DNA of 64,000 bases from Sulfurovum sp. (lineage in GTDB: Bacteria > Campylobacterota > Campylobacteria > Campylobacterales > Sulfurovaceae): positions 1-64,000 of the forward strand of contig NVUY01000013.1 in the NCBI GenBank assembly GCA_002733215.1. Direction: 5' to 3'. The notes beneath the pieces are model-generated. The model had not been told where the DNA came from. It saw only the letters and a list, made by a program, of their open reading frames with translations, and made no database searches. Of this stretch, positions 1 through 9,348 are shown one piece after another. Position 1 is the stretch's first letter; every line of letters starts with the position of its first letter. The position numbers were made by a program, and so were the translations under genes.

Positions 1-210
1 AATTTATCTCAAAAAGGAGAAGAAAAGTTACCAAAAGCGTCATAGTGAGGTGAAATAAGAAAAGTTGTTTTACTGGTCTGAAAAATGGGGAGCATTATAA
101 GTATAACAATATAAAATCAAAGGATTATGTATGAAAAGAAGTAGAGTCATTCGTTTATGTGCAAGCCTAGTATTAAGTGGTTCATCTTTATATGCAAAAG
201 AAGTAATTAA

Positions 211-1065
211 ATGCAAGTTATAAACAACACACAGTTTGATAAACTTAAAACTCAAGAACATACCCTTATTCATGTCTTACCAAAAGAACATTTTGAATAT
301 TCACATTTAGAGGGTGCTATCAATATTTGTGTGTATGAAACAAGTTTTTCTCAAAATGTAATGGAGCTAAACTTAGATAAGGATAGTTTGATTGTTGTTT
401 ATGGCGAGAGTGACAATGAACTTGATGCTAGAGCGGCAACTTCAAAGCTAATGGAATTAGGCTTTACAAATATCAAAATTTTAGAGGCACAGGAAGGTGA
501 TTTAGATAGTGATCAGATACTTCATATCAAAGATGGCAAATATAGTTTAAAAACTTCTAGTACACTTCAATGGGAAGGTGCAAATGCAAATGGAAGTCAT
601 AAGGGAAGCATTGGTCTGAAAAGCGGAAATATTTTAGTGGATAATTCTAGTCTTAGTGGAGAATTTATTGTTGATATGTCTGATATAAAAACACAAGATA
701 TAAGTGAAGAAGAAGGTGCCTTATATTTAAATGAGCACCTAAAATCAGAAGACTTTTTTCTAAGTAAGATATTTCCAGAAGCAAGCTTTAGCTTTACAAA
801 TATTAATCAAGTTAAAGAAGCTTATCAAACAAATATAAATTATATTTTAGAGGGTGAACTTAGTATTCGAGGCATAAGCCAAAAACAGCAGGTTGAAGCA
901 CTTATCTCTCAAGTAGATGACAAGCTTATTTTAAATGCAAAGTTTGCCATAGATAGGACTAAATGGGATATCTTATATGGCTCAGCTAAGTTTTTTAAAT
1001 TTTTAGGAATGCATAAGATTTTTGATACGATTTATTTTGATGTACGTTTAGAATTAAGTTTATAA
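211..1065 (+). CDS. Rhodanese-like / YceI-like fusion protein, probably frameshifted from its signal peptide
   Basis: Residues 1-95 look like a rhodanese fold without a recognisable active-site Cys loop. Residues about 110-284 match the YceI lipocalin family: an LQWEG start, GSIGLKSG, SGEFIVDMSDI, LKSEDFF, GELSIRGI and a final IDRTKWDI block. YceI proteins bind polyisoprenoid or other amphiphiles and are normally periplasmic. This frame has no signal peptide and no good ribosome binding site before ATG 211. A signal peptide (MKRSRVIRLCASLVLSG, then SSLYA) preceded by AAAGGA starts at 131 in another frame and runs into a stop at 223. One extra A in the AAA at about 208-210 would join the two into a single secreted protein, 131-1065. 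The domain calls are sure; the intact start is not. Confidence 0.8.
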   Translation: MQVINNTQFDKLKTQEHTLIHVLPKEHFEYSHLEGAINICVYETSFSQNVMELNLDKDSLIVVYGESDNELDARAATSKLMELGFTNIKILEAQEGDLDSDQILHIKDGKYSLKTSSTLQWEGANANGSHKGSIGLKSGNILVDNSSLSGEFIVDMSDIKTQDISEEEGALYLNEHLKSEDFFLSKIFPEASFSFTNINQVKEAYQTNINYILEGELSIRGISQKQQVEALISQVDDKLILNAKFAIDRTKWDILYGSAKFFKFLGMHKIFDTIYFDVRLELSL

Positions 1066-1189
1066 AAAAGAATCAAAATATGAATATATGATCGTGGTGT
1101 TAAAGAAATGTTAGTGTATGCACCGCGAAATCACCCACTTGAAATGGTTAAATTTGCAAGTGGCTCTATAAATTAAATATATAAATAGC

Positions 1190-1750
1190 TTAGCTATAAA
1201 GCCCTGAACCAATTACCTTATATAGTATAGGCGCTTCAAACTCATCATCCATACGTACTCCACCTATCATCCCTACAGGATGCTTAGAATAAGAGGCAGC
1301 TTCAAGTAACGCTTTGCCGCCTACATTGGCTTCAGACTTTGTGCTCGTAGCTCGGTAAGCCCCTAATCCGATATAATCCAGATCCAGGGTATTTGCTTCC
1401 AGGATCTCTGATTTGTTGTGTGTTGAGAGTCCAAGAAGCTTATCTCCTATCTTTTCACGTATGAGATGCACTGCTTCTTTGAGATCAGCACTCTGTGCAC
1501 GTAGATCTTCCTGTCCCACATGCAAACCGTCTGCATAAGCTATAAGTTCTACACTGTCATTAATAATGAGTTTTCCGTCATAGTGTTTTCGTATCATAAG
1601 CAGATCAGATCTTTTTTCTTCCTCTGTACCGGATTTATTACGGTATTGGAGGATGGGAATATTGGGAAATGTTTTTAAATGTTGGAGGAGTTCTGATAAA
1701 GAAACTTTTTTAGAACGAAGTGTCTCTTTATCTACTAAGGCGTATATCAA
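1190..1750 (-). CDS. Thiamine phosphate synthase / TenI family protein
   Basis: A TIM-barrel protein of the ThiE/TenI family, which joins the pyrimidine and thiazole halves of thiamine or, in TenI, rearranges the thiazole. Seen motifs are QYRNK near residue 35, LIINDSVELIAYADGLHVGQ near 60-79, STHNKSE, DYIGLGAYRATSTK and a late GGV phosphate loop. At 186 residues it is slightly shorter than usual ThiE (about 200-215). It is the last gene of a minus-strand operon, 4 bases after accD. Campylobacterota often carry such a ThiE-like gene away from thiC/thiD, so TenI-like function is possible. Confidence 0.75.
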   Translation of the reverse strand: MIYALVDKETLRSKKVSLSELLQHLKTFPNIPILQYRNKSGTEEEKRSDLLMIRKHYDGKLIINDSVELIAYADGLHVGQEDLRAQSADLKEAVHLIREKIGDKLLGLSTHNKSEILEANTLDLDYIGLGAYRATSTKSEANVGGKALLEAASYSKHPVGMIGGVRMDDEFEAPILYKVIGSGLYS

Positions 1751-1754
1751 AAGC

Positions 1755-2777
1755 TTAAACTTTTAACTCTTTTTCACTCACCTCTTCCGGGGAAATATCT
1801 TCTGGCATATCTTCTTCTCTCACGGCTTCTTCCGGAGCTTTTTCCATCACTGATTCTTCCGTTACATCTTCAATCACGGTTTCTTCAACTACTTCTTCAA
1901 TGACTTCTTTTTCGATCACCTCTTCTGTGATAACGACTTTTTTCTCTTTTTTGAAAAGTTTAAAGAGATCAGAAAGTGTCTGATGCATCTTTCCACGCTC
2001 TACGATCATGTCGATAAGTCCATGCTCAAGCAAAAACTCTGAACGCTGGAAACCTTCCGGCAGATCAACACCAACAGTCTGCTTGATAACCCTTTGACCG
2101 GCAAAGCCGATAAGTGCTCCCGGTTCAGCCATGATAATATCACCCAGCATAGCAAATGATGCAGATACACCACCCATAGTAGGGTCTGTCAAGATAGAGA
2201 TAAAAGGCAGATCTTTCTGGTGCAGTCTGTTCAATGCAGCTGAAGTCTTAGACATTTGCAGGAGTGCATAAGTACTCTCCTGCATACGTGCACCACCTGA
2301 AGCAGAAACAATGATGAAACCACAGTTATTTTTTATGGCTCTGTTGATACCGCGAACGATCTTTTCACCTTCAACGGAACCAAGACTTCCACCCATGAAA
2401 GAGAAATCAAATACAACGATCTCAATCGGCTCACCATTAATGGTACAGGAACCACTCAGCACTGATGATGTTTTACCTGTTTTTGCTTTCGCTTCTTCTA
2501 AGCGTTTTTTATAAGACTTTTTATCTGAAAATTTTAATGGATCTGTCGGTGCCAACGTGTTATCAAATTCTACAAAAGAACCTTCATCGACTATAGAGGC
2601 AATACGCTTTTCAGCAGAAATTCTGAAGTGGTGGTTACATTTAGGACAAACATTTAGTTTTGCTTCTACTTCTTTGTAATACATAAGAGAGGTACATTTA
2701 GGGCACTTTATCCATTGATTGGGTACTTCTTGTGTTACTGCCTCGGTTTTCATACTTCCAAAAATATTTCCAAACAT
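1755..2777 (-). CDS. accD: Acetyl-CoA carboxylase carboxyltransferase subunit beta
   Basis: This subunit transfers the carboxyl group from carboxybiotin to acetyl-CoA, giving malonyl-CoA for fatty acid synthesis, together with AccA (not in the window). A zinc ribbon with Cys25, Cys28, Cys44 and Cys47 is followed by the crotonase-like carboxyltransferase core to about residue 285, with the GGSLGSVEGEK and SASGGARMQE loops and a TMGGVSASFA motif. The tail from about 285 to 340 is low-complexity and rich in Glu and Val, beyond the normal end of the family. The gene sits 9 bases after the phosphatase gene and 4 before the thiE-like gene, so the four genes from gltB to thiE are probably co-transcribed. 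Confidence 0.95.
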   Translation of the reverse strand: MFGNIFGSMKTEAVTQEVPNQWIKCPKCTSLMYYKEVEAKLNVCPKCNHHFRISAEKRIASIVDEGSFVEFDNTLAPTDPLKFSDKKSYKKRLEEAKAKTGKTSSVLSGSCTINGEPIEIVVFDFSFMGGSLGSVEGEKIVRGINRAIKNNCGFIIVSASGGARMQESTYALLQMSKTSAALNRLHQKDLPFISILTDPTMGGVSASFAMLGDIIMAEPGALIGFAGQRVIKQTVGVDLPEGFQRSEFLLEHGLIDMIVERGKMHQTLSDLFKLFKKEKKVVITEEVIEKEVIEEVVEETVIEDVTEESVMEKAPEEAVREEDMPEDISPEEVSEKELKV

Positions 2778-2786
2778 ATCCGCTCC

Positions 2787-3521
2787 TTATAATTCATTCA
2801 ATTTTTTTATTAATGTTTCAATTTTATCTGCGATTGATTTTTCTTTTGATACTATAACATAATCCTCTTCAACAATCACTTCAAGCCCTTCACAAAGTGC
2901 CAAACCCGCTGCAAAATCATAAATGCGGAACTCACCCACATAGAGTACATACTTCACCGAACGTGCATAAGCAAGTGAAAGTGCTATGGCACCGGGTGAT
3001 CTGAATTTGAGTTTTTCTTTATCAAGTGCTGCAACCAATACCGGGTTCGCATAGGCTTTTTCAAAAAGTCCTATTTCTGCATTGGGTGCAGAGTGTGGAG
3101 CATGAAAGGTGGTAGAGAATAGTTTTCCCTGTTGTATCCCGTTCGCAATCGTCTTGAGAAAGAGATCTCCGTTCCCAAGGTTGCACACAATAGCTGCATC
3201 TAAAATCCCCTCAGCATTGATCTTCGCAACAGAAGTACCGTAAAAAGGGAAGAGGGAAAGTGCATTGGAAGAACCGTCTATAGGATCGATGATGATCTTC
3301 TCTTCACCCTCCCCAATGACACCACTCTCTTCAGACTCTATCTGCCCAAAAGGGCTCAAGTATTTGATAAAGATCGCTTCAGCAAAAAGATCAAGCCGGG
3401 AAGAGACATCACCACCCGCACCTACTTCCGTCTTTTCAAACCAGGAATCATCAAAACCATCTTTGATAGCCTCAGCTATCTCTTCATTGGCTTTGATGCA
3501 AGCCTCTGTAAAAGGTGTCAT
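2787..3521 (-). CDS. Inositol monophosphatase family protein (SuhB-like)
   Basis: A Mg-dependent sugar or nucleotide phosphatase of the IMPase family. The metal-binding motif DPIDGS is at residues 79-84, preceded by an EES/GEE acidic site (about 64-74). The late motif YDFAAGLAL corresponds to the family's WDxAAG. At 244 residues it is close to normal length. It starts 6 bases after the gltB stop and lies in the same operon. The substrate (inositol phosphate, fructose bisphosphate or PAP) cannot be told from sequence. Confidence 0.85.
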   Translation of the reverse strand: MTPFTEACIKANEEIAEAIKDGFDDSWFEKTEVGAGGDVSSRLDLFAEAIFIKYLSPFGQIESEESGVIGEGEEKIIIDPIDGSSNALSLFPFYGTSVAKINAEGILDAAIVCNLGNGDLFLKTIANGIQQGKLFSTTFHAPHSAPNAEIGLFEKAYANPVLVAALDKEKLKFRSPGAIALSLAYARSVKYVLYVGEFRIYDFAAGLALCEGLEVIVEEDYVIVSKEKSIADKIETLIKKLNEL

Positions 3522-3527
3522 AGCTTT

Positions 3528-6500
3528 TTATTCGCCTTTTTTATCTGTAAGGATGGTTGGCTTTATTCCTCTTGGTGCAACCATCCAGAATTTTCTGACT
3601 TCTATTCTGGCATGGTCTAAAATATATTGGGCTCTCTTTGATCCTGTTTTTTCCACATAATCTTTAAGCAATGCTTTAAGTTCAAACATTTCTGCATCCC
3701 ACTCATCTGTGTCAATGCGTAGTGCTTCAACAAGCTCAGGGTTTACTTTTTCATAAAAGTTACCCTCTTCGTCATACACAAATGCTTTACCACCTGTCAT
3801 ACCGGCACCAAAGTTCACACCAGTCTTACCTAAGATAACTGCAACACCACCCGTCATGTATTCACATGGATGATCTCCCGTACCTTCTACTACCGTTGTA
3901 GCCCCTGAGTTACGTACAGCAAAACGCTCACCTACTTGACCATGCACATACAGCGTTCCGCCGGTTGCACCATAAAGACAAGTATTTCCACCCAGTGCAA
4001 ATTCAGGACCTGCTTTATCTGACGTGATGACTATTTGACCCCCATGCATACCTTTACCGATGTAGTCATTCCCCGCACCATGTATATTAATGTTGATACC
4101 TTTAGACAAGAAAGCACCTAAAGACTGTCCAGATGTTCCTTTCATATTCAACGTGATAGTACCATCTGGAAGTCCTGCATTGCCGTGAATCGCTGCAATT
4201 TCACCTGAGATACGTGTAGCAAAACTTCTGTTTAGGTTTGAAATTTCTTTCTCAATCACTACAGGTGTTGAAGGGTCTTTAATGGTTCCCATCAACTCTA
4301 CTATAAGTTCTTTTTCATATTCATTTTGATCATATGGTTCGTTAAATGGCACTTGACAAGTATTTTCACCTTCAATGTCATACAAAATCTTGTCAAAGTT
4401 AAACTTCTTGGCAAACGCATCATCTATCACTTCCAGTAAGTGATTTTGACCGATAATCTCTTCAAGAGATGTGTACCCTAACTCTGCAAGTATCTCTCGT
4501 ATTTCTTCTGCCATAAGTGTAAAGTAATTAATGACTTTTTCTACGTTACCGTTAAAACGTTGTCGCAGTTTTTCATCTTGCGTAGCCACACCCACTGCAC
4601 AGGTATTGAGGTGGCAGACTCGTAACATCACACAGCCAACGATGACCAAGGCACCGGTACCAAAGGCATATTGTTCTGCTCCAAGAAGGGCTGCTTTGAC
4701 TACGTCTAGCCCCGTTTTAAGTCCACCATCAGTCTCAAGAGTCACTTGCCCTCTCAGATTATTGGCTTTAAGAGAATTATGTGCTTCTATGAGTCCAAGT
4801 TCCCAAGGGTTACCCGCAAAACGGATAGACCCTATAGGTGCTGCGCCTGTACCACCATCTGAACCAGAGATGATGATCTTGTCTGCATATGCTTTTGCCA
4901 CACCAGAAGCAATCGTTCCAACACCAGCAGTAGACACAAGTTTCACTGCCACTTTTGCATGAGGGTTTACTTGTTTTAAATCATAGATAAGCTGCGCCAA
5001 GTCTTCGATAGAGTAAATATCGTGATGGGGTGGTGGGGAGATGAGTGTCACACCAGGTTTTGTAAATCTAAGTGAAGCAATAAGTGGCGATACTTTGCTC
5101 CCTGGCAACTGTCCACCCTCACCTGGTTTAGCTCCTTGTGCTACTTTAATTTGAAGTTCTGAAGCCGAACGTAAATACTCAGGTGTCACGCCAAAACGTC
5201 CAGAAGCTACTTGTTTGATGGCAGAGTTTTTATCTGTACCATAACGTCTGGGGTCTTCACCACCCTCACCTGAATTAGACTTTCCGCCTATAGTATTCAT
5301 GGCTACCGCCAGTGTAGTATGTGCCTCTTCAGAGATAGATCCCATAGACATCGCAGCCGTTGAGAAACGTTTAAATATATCTGAAAGTGGTTCTACTTCA
5401 TCAATACTAATTGCTTTTCTGTCACTCTTTAAGTCATAAAAATCACGGATGAATTTTTTATCTCTACCATTAACCAACTTTTGTACTTCAGCATAATCTT
5501 CTTTACTTCCAGTTTCTGCACATTTTTGTATAGCCGCAATAGTAGGACGAGAAAAGTCATGGAACTCTTCACCTTTTCTATATTTGTAGTATCCACCACT
5601 ATACAATACATTCTTTTGATCATCAAACTCAGAAGTAAACGCACGTTTATGATTTGCATTAAGCCGAGCATCTATGTCCTCATAACCAAGACCTGGTAAA
5701 AGCCCCTGTGTACCTGCAAAACACTCTTGTACGATTTCATCACTCAGCCCTATGGCATCAAAGAGTCTTGAGTTTCTGTATGAAGAGATAGTCGCAATCC
5801 CCATTTTGGACATAATTTTCAATAGTCCTGCACCCATAGCACGTCTAAAACGTCTTAGTGCTGGTTTTACTTCTGTCTCTTCATCCATCAAATTCTCAAC
5901 TGTATAGTACAGCACATAAGGAAAAATAGCCGCTGCGCCGTAAGCTATCATCACCGCTGCTGTATGTGGGTCAAACACTTCTCCCGTCACTGCAACGATG
6001 CTTGTAAGATGTCTAAGGTTGTGTACTAAAAGCTCTTGACTTAAATAACCTACAACCATAAGCATTGGTAGCACTTTTACATTTTTATCCAACTCTCTGT
6101 CATCTATAATGACGGTTCTCACACCATTGTCTCGGACATCTATGATGATTTTCTCTCCTAAAGATTTAAGACTGGCTTGAATATCTGAACTATAGACGGT
6201 TGAGTATGTTTCTGCTTTATAAGAGGGATCATATTTTTCGTTCGTTACATCACCAAACTCTTTAACAAGGCAAAATTTTTCAGCAGACATCACGGGAAGT
6301 ACAGTTTTGAGTCTTTTGGCATGTGCTGAATCATCACTTAGGATGTTTTGTCTTTCACCAAAACCAGTGTTCAAAGACATCACTGTTTTTTCACGTATGG
6401 GGTCTATAGGAGGATTCGTCACTTGTGCAAATTTTTGTTTGAAAAAGTCTGTAAAGTTTCTCTGCTGTGTAGAAAAAGCAGCGATAGGTGTATCGTCACC

Positions 6501-7943
6501 CATAGAACCAGTCGTCTCTTTCCCCTCAAGCATCATTGGTTTAATGATTTTACTGACAACTTCTGAAGTAAAGTTAAAGTAACGCTGTTTTGCTTCCATA
6601 TCTTTCTGGTCTTTAGAACACTTTTCTACCTGTGTATTTGGCACATGTTCTTGAAGGTAAGACATATTTTTACTTAACCATTTGTTGTAAGGGTGTGCAG
6701 ATCTGAGGTACTCATCGATATCTGTAGACTTTAACACTTTTCCATGTTTAAGATCTATGCCCATCATCTCACCAGACTGCAAACGTCCACGTTCAACTAT
6801 CTCTTCATCTGGAATGCTTAGTACCCCATACTCAGAAGAGATAAGCAGTCTGTTGTCTGTGGTTCTAATGTATTTAGCAGGTCTCAGGCCATTTCTGTCA
6901 AGCACACAACCAATGTAACGTCCATCTGTCATACTCACAGCTGCTGGTCCATCCCATGGTTCAAAACAGGTACTTGCATACTCATAAAATGCTCTAAGGT
7001 CTGAGTCCATATGTGGTGCATTGTGCCAAGGTGCAGGGATGAGTGAACGAGCAGCTTTGAAGAAGTCTACGCCATTAACACGTAAAAACTCCATAAAGTT
7101 GTCAAGGCTTGCTGAGTCAGACATACCTTTTTGTATGACATTTCTAAGCCTAAACATTTCTTCATCCGTAAACACATCAGACTTAGCAGCAGCCATTTTT
7201 GATGCCACGTTAAAACGGTTTGCCGTCACTGAGTTTATTTCACCATTATGGGCTATCATCCTAAATGGCTGTGCTAATTTCCACTCTGGCAAAGTATTGG
7301 TAGAGAAACGTTGGTGAAAAAGACAAAAAGAGATTTCAAAATCAGGGTTCGCTAAATCTCTATAAAACTCTTTAATGTGTGTAGGCATGACCAGCCCTTT
7401 ATATGTCACTACAGATGTTGAAAATGATGGGATGTAAAAGTCTCCATCATGCCTAAGTTCAGCCTCTATTTCTTTACGAGAAAGATACACCAATGCTTCA
7501 AAACGATTGGCTGCCACTGCACCTTTAGGGGAAACAAATACTTGCTTGATGGTTGGAAGTGATGCAAGTGCCTGTTCTCCTAAAGCATTGGTGTCTATAG
7601 GTACTGTACGGGTATACAGTACCTTTAAGTCATTGTTTTCGCACACTTTATTGATGGTGTCAAAGTCAGAATCATTACGAGAAAAAACCATTGCTACAGC
7701 AAAAGTGTCTGGAAGTTCAACTCCTTCACTTGAGAGTGCTTTAGCAAAAAATGATTTAGGCATAGAAAGAAGTAATCCTGCACCATCTCCTGTTTTACCA
7801 TCTGCTGCTACTGCACCTCTGTGCATCATACGCGAAAGTGAAGTGATGGCATCTTCTAAGTTTTTGTGTGAAGGTGTGTTGTCAATGGAAGCCAAAAGCC
7901 CAAAGCCACAATTGTCCTTAAATGAAGTAAATAAATCTTGCAT
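3528..7943 (-). CDS. gltB: Glutamate synthase large subunit
   Basis: GltB makes two glutamates from glutamine and 2-oxoglutarate. The class II glutaminase domain needs an N-terminal Cys, and Cys12 in NCGFGLLASI is the likely one after removal of an 11-residue propeptide. The central domain and the FMN/2-oxoglutarate barrel (GGKSNSGEGGEDPRR, ISPPPHHDIYSIEDL, SGSDGGTGAAP) follow. The 3Fe-4S ligands lie in CVMLRVCHLNTCAVG near residues 1105-1120. The C-terminal GXGXG beta-helix is complete. Length 1471 is typical. A TATAAT -10 lies at 8001-8006 on the minus strand. It is the first gene of a four-gene operon; the small subunit is not adjacent, and the nearest GltD-like gene is at 11.2-12.6 kb. 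Confidence 0.97.
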   Translation of the reverse strand: MQDLFTSFKDNCGFGLLASIDNTPSHKNLEDAITSLSRMMHRGAVAADGKTGDGAGLLLSMPKSFFAKALSSEGVELPDTFAVAMVFSRNDSDFDTINKVCENNDLKVLYTRTVPIDTNALGEQALASLPTIKQVFVSPKGAVAANRFEALVYLSRKEIEAELRHDGDFYIPSFSTSVVTYKGLVMPTHIKEFYRDLANPDFEISFCLFHQRFSTNTLPEWKLAQPFRMIAHNGEINSVTANRFNVASKMAAAKSDVFTDEEMFRLRNVIQKGMSDSASLDNFMEFLRVNGVDFFKAARSLIPAPWHNAPHMDSDLRAFYEYASTCFEPWDGPAAVSMTDGRYIGCVLDRNGLRPAKYIRTTDNRLLISSEYGVLSIPDEEIVERGRLQSGEMMGIDLKHGKVLKSTDIDEYLRSAHPYNKWLSKNMSYLQEHVPNTQVEKCSKDQKDMEAKQRYFNFTSEVVSKIIKPMMLEGKETTGSMGDDTPIAAFSTQQRNFTDFFKQKFAQVTNPPIDPIREKTVMSLNTGFGERQNILSDDSAHAKRLKTVLPVMSAEKFCLVKEFGDVTNEKYDPSYKAETYSTVYSSDIQASLKSLGEKIIIDVRDNGVRTVIIDDRELDKNVKVLPMLMVVGYLSQELLVHNLRHLTSIVAVTGEVFDPHTAAVMIAYGAAAIFPYVLYYTVENLMDEETEVKPALRRFRRAMGAGLLKIMSKMGIATISSYRNSRLFDAIGLSDEIVQECFAGTQGLLPGLGYEDIDARLNANHKRAFTSEFDDQKNVLYSGGYYKYRKGEEFHDFSRPTIAAIQKCAETGSKEDYAEVQKLVNGRDKKFIRDFYDLKSDRKAISIDEVEPLSDIFKRFSTAAMSMGSISEEAHTTLAVAMNTIGGKSNSGEGGEDPRRYGTDKNSAIKQVASGRFGVTPEYLRSASELQIKVAQGAKPGEGGQLPGSKVSPLIASLRFTKPGVTLISPPPHHDIYSIEDLAQLIYDLKQVNPHAKVAVKLVSTAGVGTIASGVAKAYADKIIISGSDGGTGAAPIGSIRFAGNPWELGLIEAHNSLKANNLRGQVTLETDGGLKTGLDVVKAALLGAEQYAFGTGALVIVGCVMLRVCHLNTCAVGVATQDEKLRQRFNGNVEKVINYFTLMAEEIREILAELGYTSLEEIIGQNHLLEVIDDAFAKKFNFDKILYDIEGENTCQVPFNEPYDQNEYEKELIVELMGTIKDPSTPVVIEKEISNLNRSFATRISGEIAAIHGNAGLPDGTITLNMKGTSGQSLGAFLSKGININIHGAGNDYIGKGMHGGQIVITSDKAGPEFALGGNTCLYGATGGTLYVHGQVGERFAVRNSGATTVVEGTGDHPCEYMTGGVAVILGKTGVNFGAGMTGGKAFVYDEEGNFYEKVNPELVEALRIDTDEWDAEMFELKALLKDYVEKTGSKRAQYILDHARIEVRKFWMVAPRGIKPTILTDKKGE

Positions 7944-8000
7944 ATTCTAACCTTAAAATAATTTCAATGACACATCATATAGTGTGTCCAAATGGAGGCG

Positions 8001-8006
8001 ATTATA
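8001..8006 (-). promoter_or_regulatory. -10 element of the gltB operon
   Basis: The plus strand reads ATTATA, giving a perfect TATAAT on the minus strand about 58 bases before the gltB start. There is no clear -35, as usual for housekeeping promoters in Campylobacterota. Confidence 0.5.
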
Positions 8007-8083
8007 TCTAAAAATATGTTAAGATTTCTTTAAGTGTTGCACGCCCACGTGGAGCATACTTAGATATTTAACATCCTTTTGAC

Positions 8084-8089
8084 TATAAT
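8084..8089 (+). promoter_or_regulatory. -10 element of recO
   Basis: TATAAT lies 24 bases before the proposed recO start at 8113. The strong AAAGGAG ribosome binding site at 8101-8107 follows it. The short leader this implies supports translation beginning at 8113 rather than at the first in-frame ATG, 8284. Confidence 0.55.
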
Positions 8090-8112
8090 GAGTAAAAGAA
8101 AAAGGAGTTGTC

Positions 8113-8730
8113 ATCAAAGGGTTCATATTATCGGTCAAAAAAGCCAAAGATGAAGACTCCATTGCTACGGTTCTGACCGCTACAGAAGTACGGACATACT
8201 ACCGTTTTTTTGGTGCACGTCATTCCATACTTCAGCTGGGAAACCTTGTAGACTTTGAGGTAGAAGGGGAAGATGGACGTTTTATGCCCAGGCTTCGTTC
8301 TCTTTCACACATGGGCTTTCCATGGCTTTTTGACAAAAACAAGCTCCTCTTGTGGCATAACTTCATCAAAAAGTTTGAACCTCATCTACGTGATGCTGAA
8401 GAACTTGACTCTTTTTACTACGACTTACTCCTCTCTGCTGCTAAAAAATGGAACAAACAAAACCCCAAACGCATCGTCTGTGAAAGCTACATAATGCTGC
8501 TGGACTACGAAGGCAGGCTCTACCCTGAGGAAAACTGCTTCATCTGTGAGCAACGCATAGAAGATGACATCGCCCTCATGCAGGCGTTTAAACCCGCACA
8601 TCCCACCTGCATCTACAGCCCTGCTCTGCCTACTAAAAAAATACTGGATTTCTTTGAAAGTAAAAAAACGGTATTTTTGGAAGATCATGAAGTGGATTAT
8701 CTTTTTGAGGTGGTGATGAAAGGGTTGTAA
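8113..8730 (+). CDS. recO: Recombination/repair protein RecO (Campylobacterota type), apparent ATC start
   Basis: The translation from 8113 reads (I/M)KGFILSVKKAKDEDS and aligns with the start of the short Campylobacter-type RecO, which opens with M-(Q/K)-G-F/Y-I-L and an R/K-DED motif. Further shared features are a YYRFFGARHS block, LPRL-like MPRLRSLSHMGF, and a Cys pair in the late CFICEQRI segment. RecO loads RecA with RecR during gap repair. The first ATG in frame is 8284, which would remove the OB-fold. No ATG, GTG or TTG exists between the in-frame stop at 8089 and 8284. A perfect AAAGGAG sits five bases before ATC 8113. Either the gene uses the rare ATC start or the C at 8115 is an error or mutation. 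Confidence 0.8.
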   Translation: MKGFILSVKKAKDEDSIATVLTATEVRTYYRFFGARHSILQLGNLVDFEVEGEDGRFMPRLRSLSHMGFPWLFDKNKLLLWHNFIKKFEPHLRDAEELDSFYYDLLLSAAKKWNKQNPKRIVCESYIMLLDYEGRLYPEENCFICEQRIEDDIALMQAFKPAHPTCIYSPALPTKKILDFFESKKTVFLEDHEVDYLFEVVMKGL

Positions 8731-8771
8731 TTTACATAGCTATGCTATACTCAATCTACTAAAGGATCGTT

Positions 8772-9314
8772 ATGTTTAAACTAATACTACCCATCTTACT
8801 CACACTCACACTCAATGCAGGAGACACAATGAAACACTTTTATGATTTTAGCGCGAAGACCATCACAGGAAAAGAAATCTCTATGTCTGACTATAAGGGC
8901 AAAGTCATACTGATTGTCAATGTAGCCAGTAAATGTGGCTTTACACCCCAGTATGAGGGTCTGGAGAAGCTTTACCGGGACTATCACAGCCAGGGATTAG
9001 AGATATTGGGTTTTCCCTGTAACCAGTTTAAAAATCAGGAACCGGGGTCGCCTGAAGAGATACAGAACTTCTGTAAAGTGAACTTCGGCGTCACCTTTCC
9101 ACTGTTTGCAAAGATCGATGTCAACGGAGAGCATACCCATCCGCTCTATGTCTATCTTAAAAAACAGGCACCCGGCTTTCTCGGAACAGAAAGCATCAAA
9201 TGGAACTTCACCAAATTCCTTATAGACAAAAAAGGTTCTGTTATCGAACGTTATGGCTCTTCAACAAAACCTAAAGAGATCGCCAAAGATATTGAGAAGC
9301 TACTAAAACAGTAA
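8772..9314 (+). CDS. Glutathione peroxidase family thiol peroxidase, exported
   Basis: The Gpx fold has all standard motifs: [13 protein letters not shown] with peroxidatic Cys55 (Cys rather than selenocysteine), LGFPCNQF with the active-site Gln, and WNFTKFLID. The first 16-20 residues form a short hydrophobic signal peptide ([15 protein letters not shown]), so the enzyme is probably periplasmic. A second in-frame ATG (8829) would give a cytosolic form. AAAGGA lies just before ATG 8772. Bacterial enzymes of this kind usually draw electrons from thioredoxin. It lies 41 bases downstream of recO. Confidence 0.9.
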   Translation: MFKLILPILLTLTLNAGDTMKHFYDFSAKTITGKEISMSDYKGKVILIVNVASKCGFTPQYEGLEKLYRDYHSQGLEILGFPCNQFKNQEPGSPEEIQNFCKVNFGVTFPLFAKIDVNGEHTHPLYVYLKKQAPGFLGTESIKWNFTKFLIDKKGSVIERYGSSTKPKEIAKDIEKLLKQ

Positions 9315-9348
9315 TTATGCAGTCGTTATCACCCGACATCATGCACTC

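Noticed and set aside
1-58. Possible ends of an upstream gene (stops at 43-45 or 56-58)
   Set aside because: Two frames are open and both are basic and uninformative; the fragment is too short to support a call.
4531-4962. Open frames opposite gltB (also at 7021-7317 and 7507-7950)
   Set aside because: They are antisense to a complete, conserved gene and have no start signals or recognisable domains.
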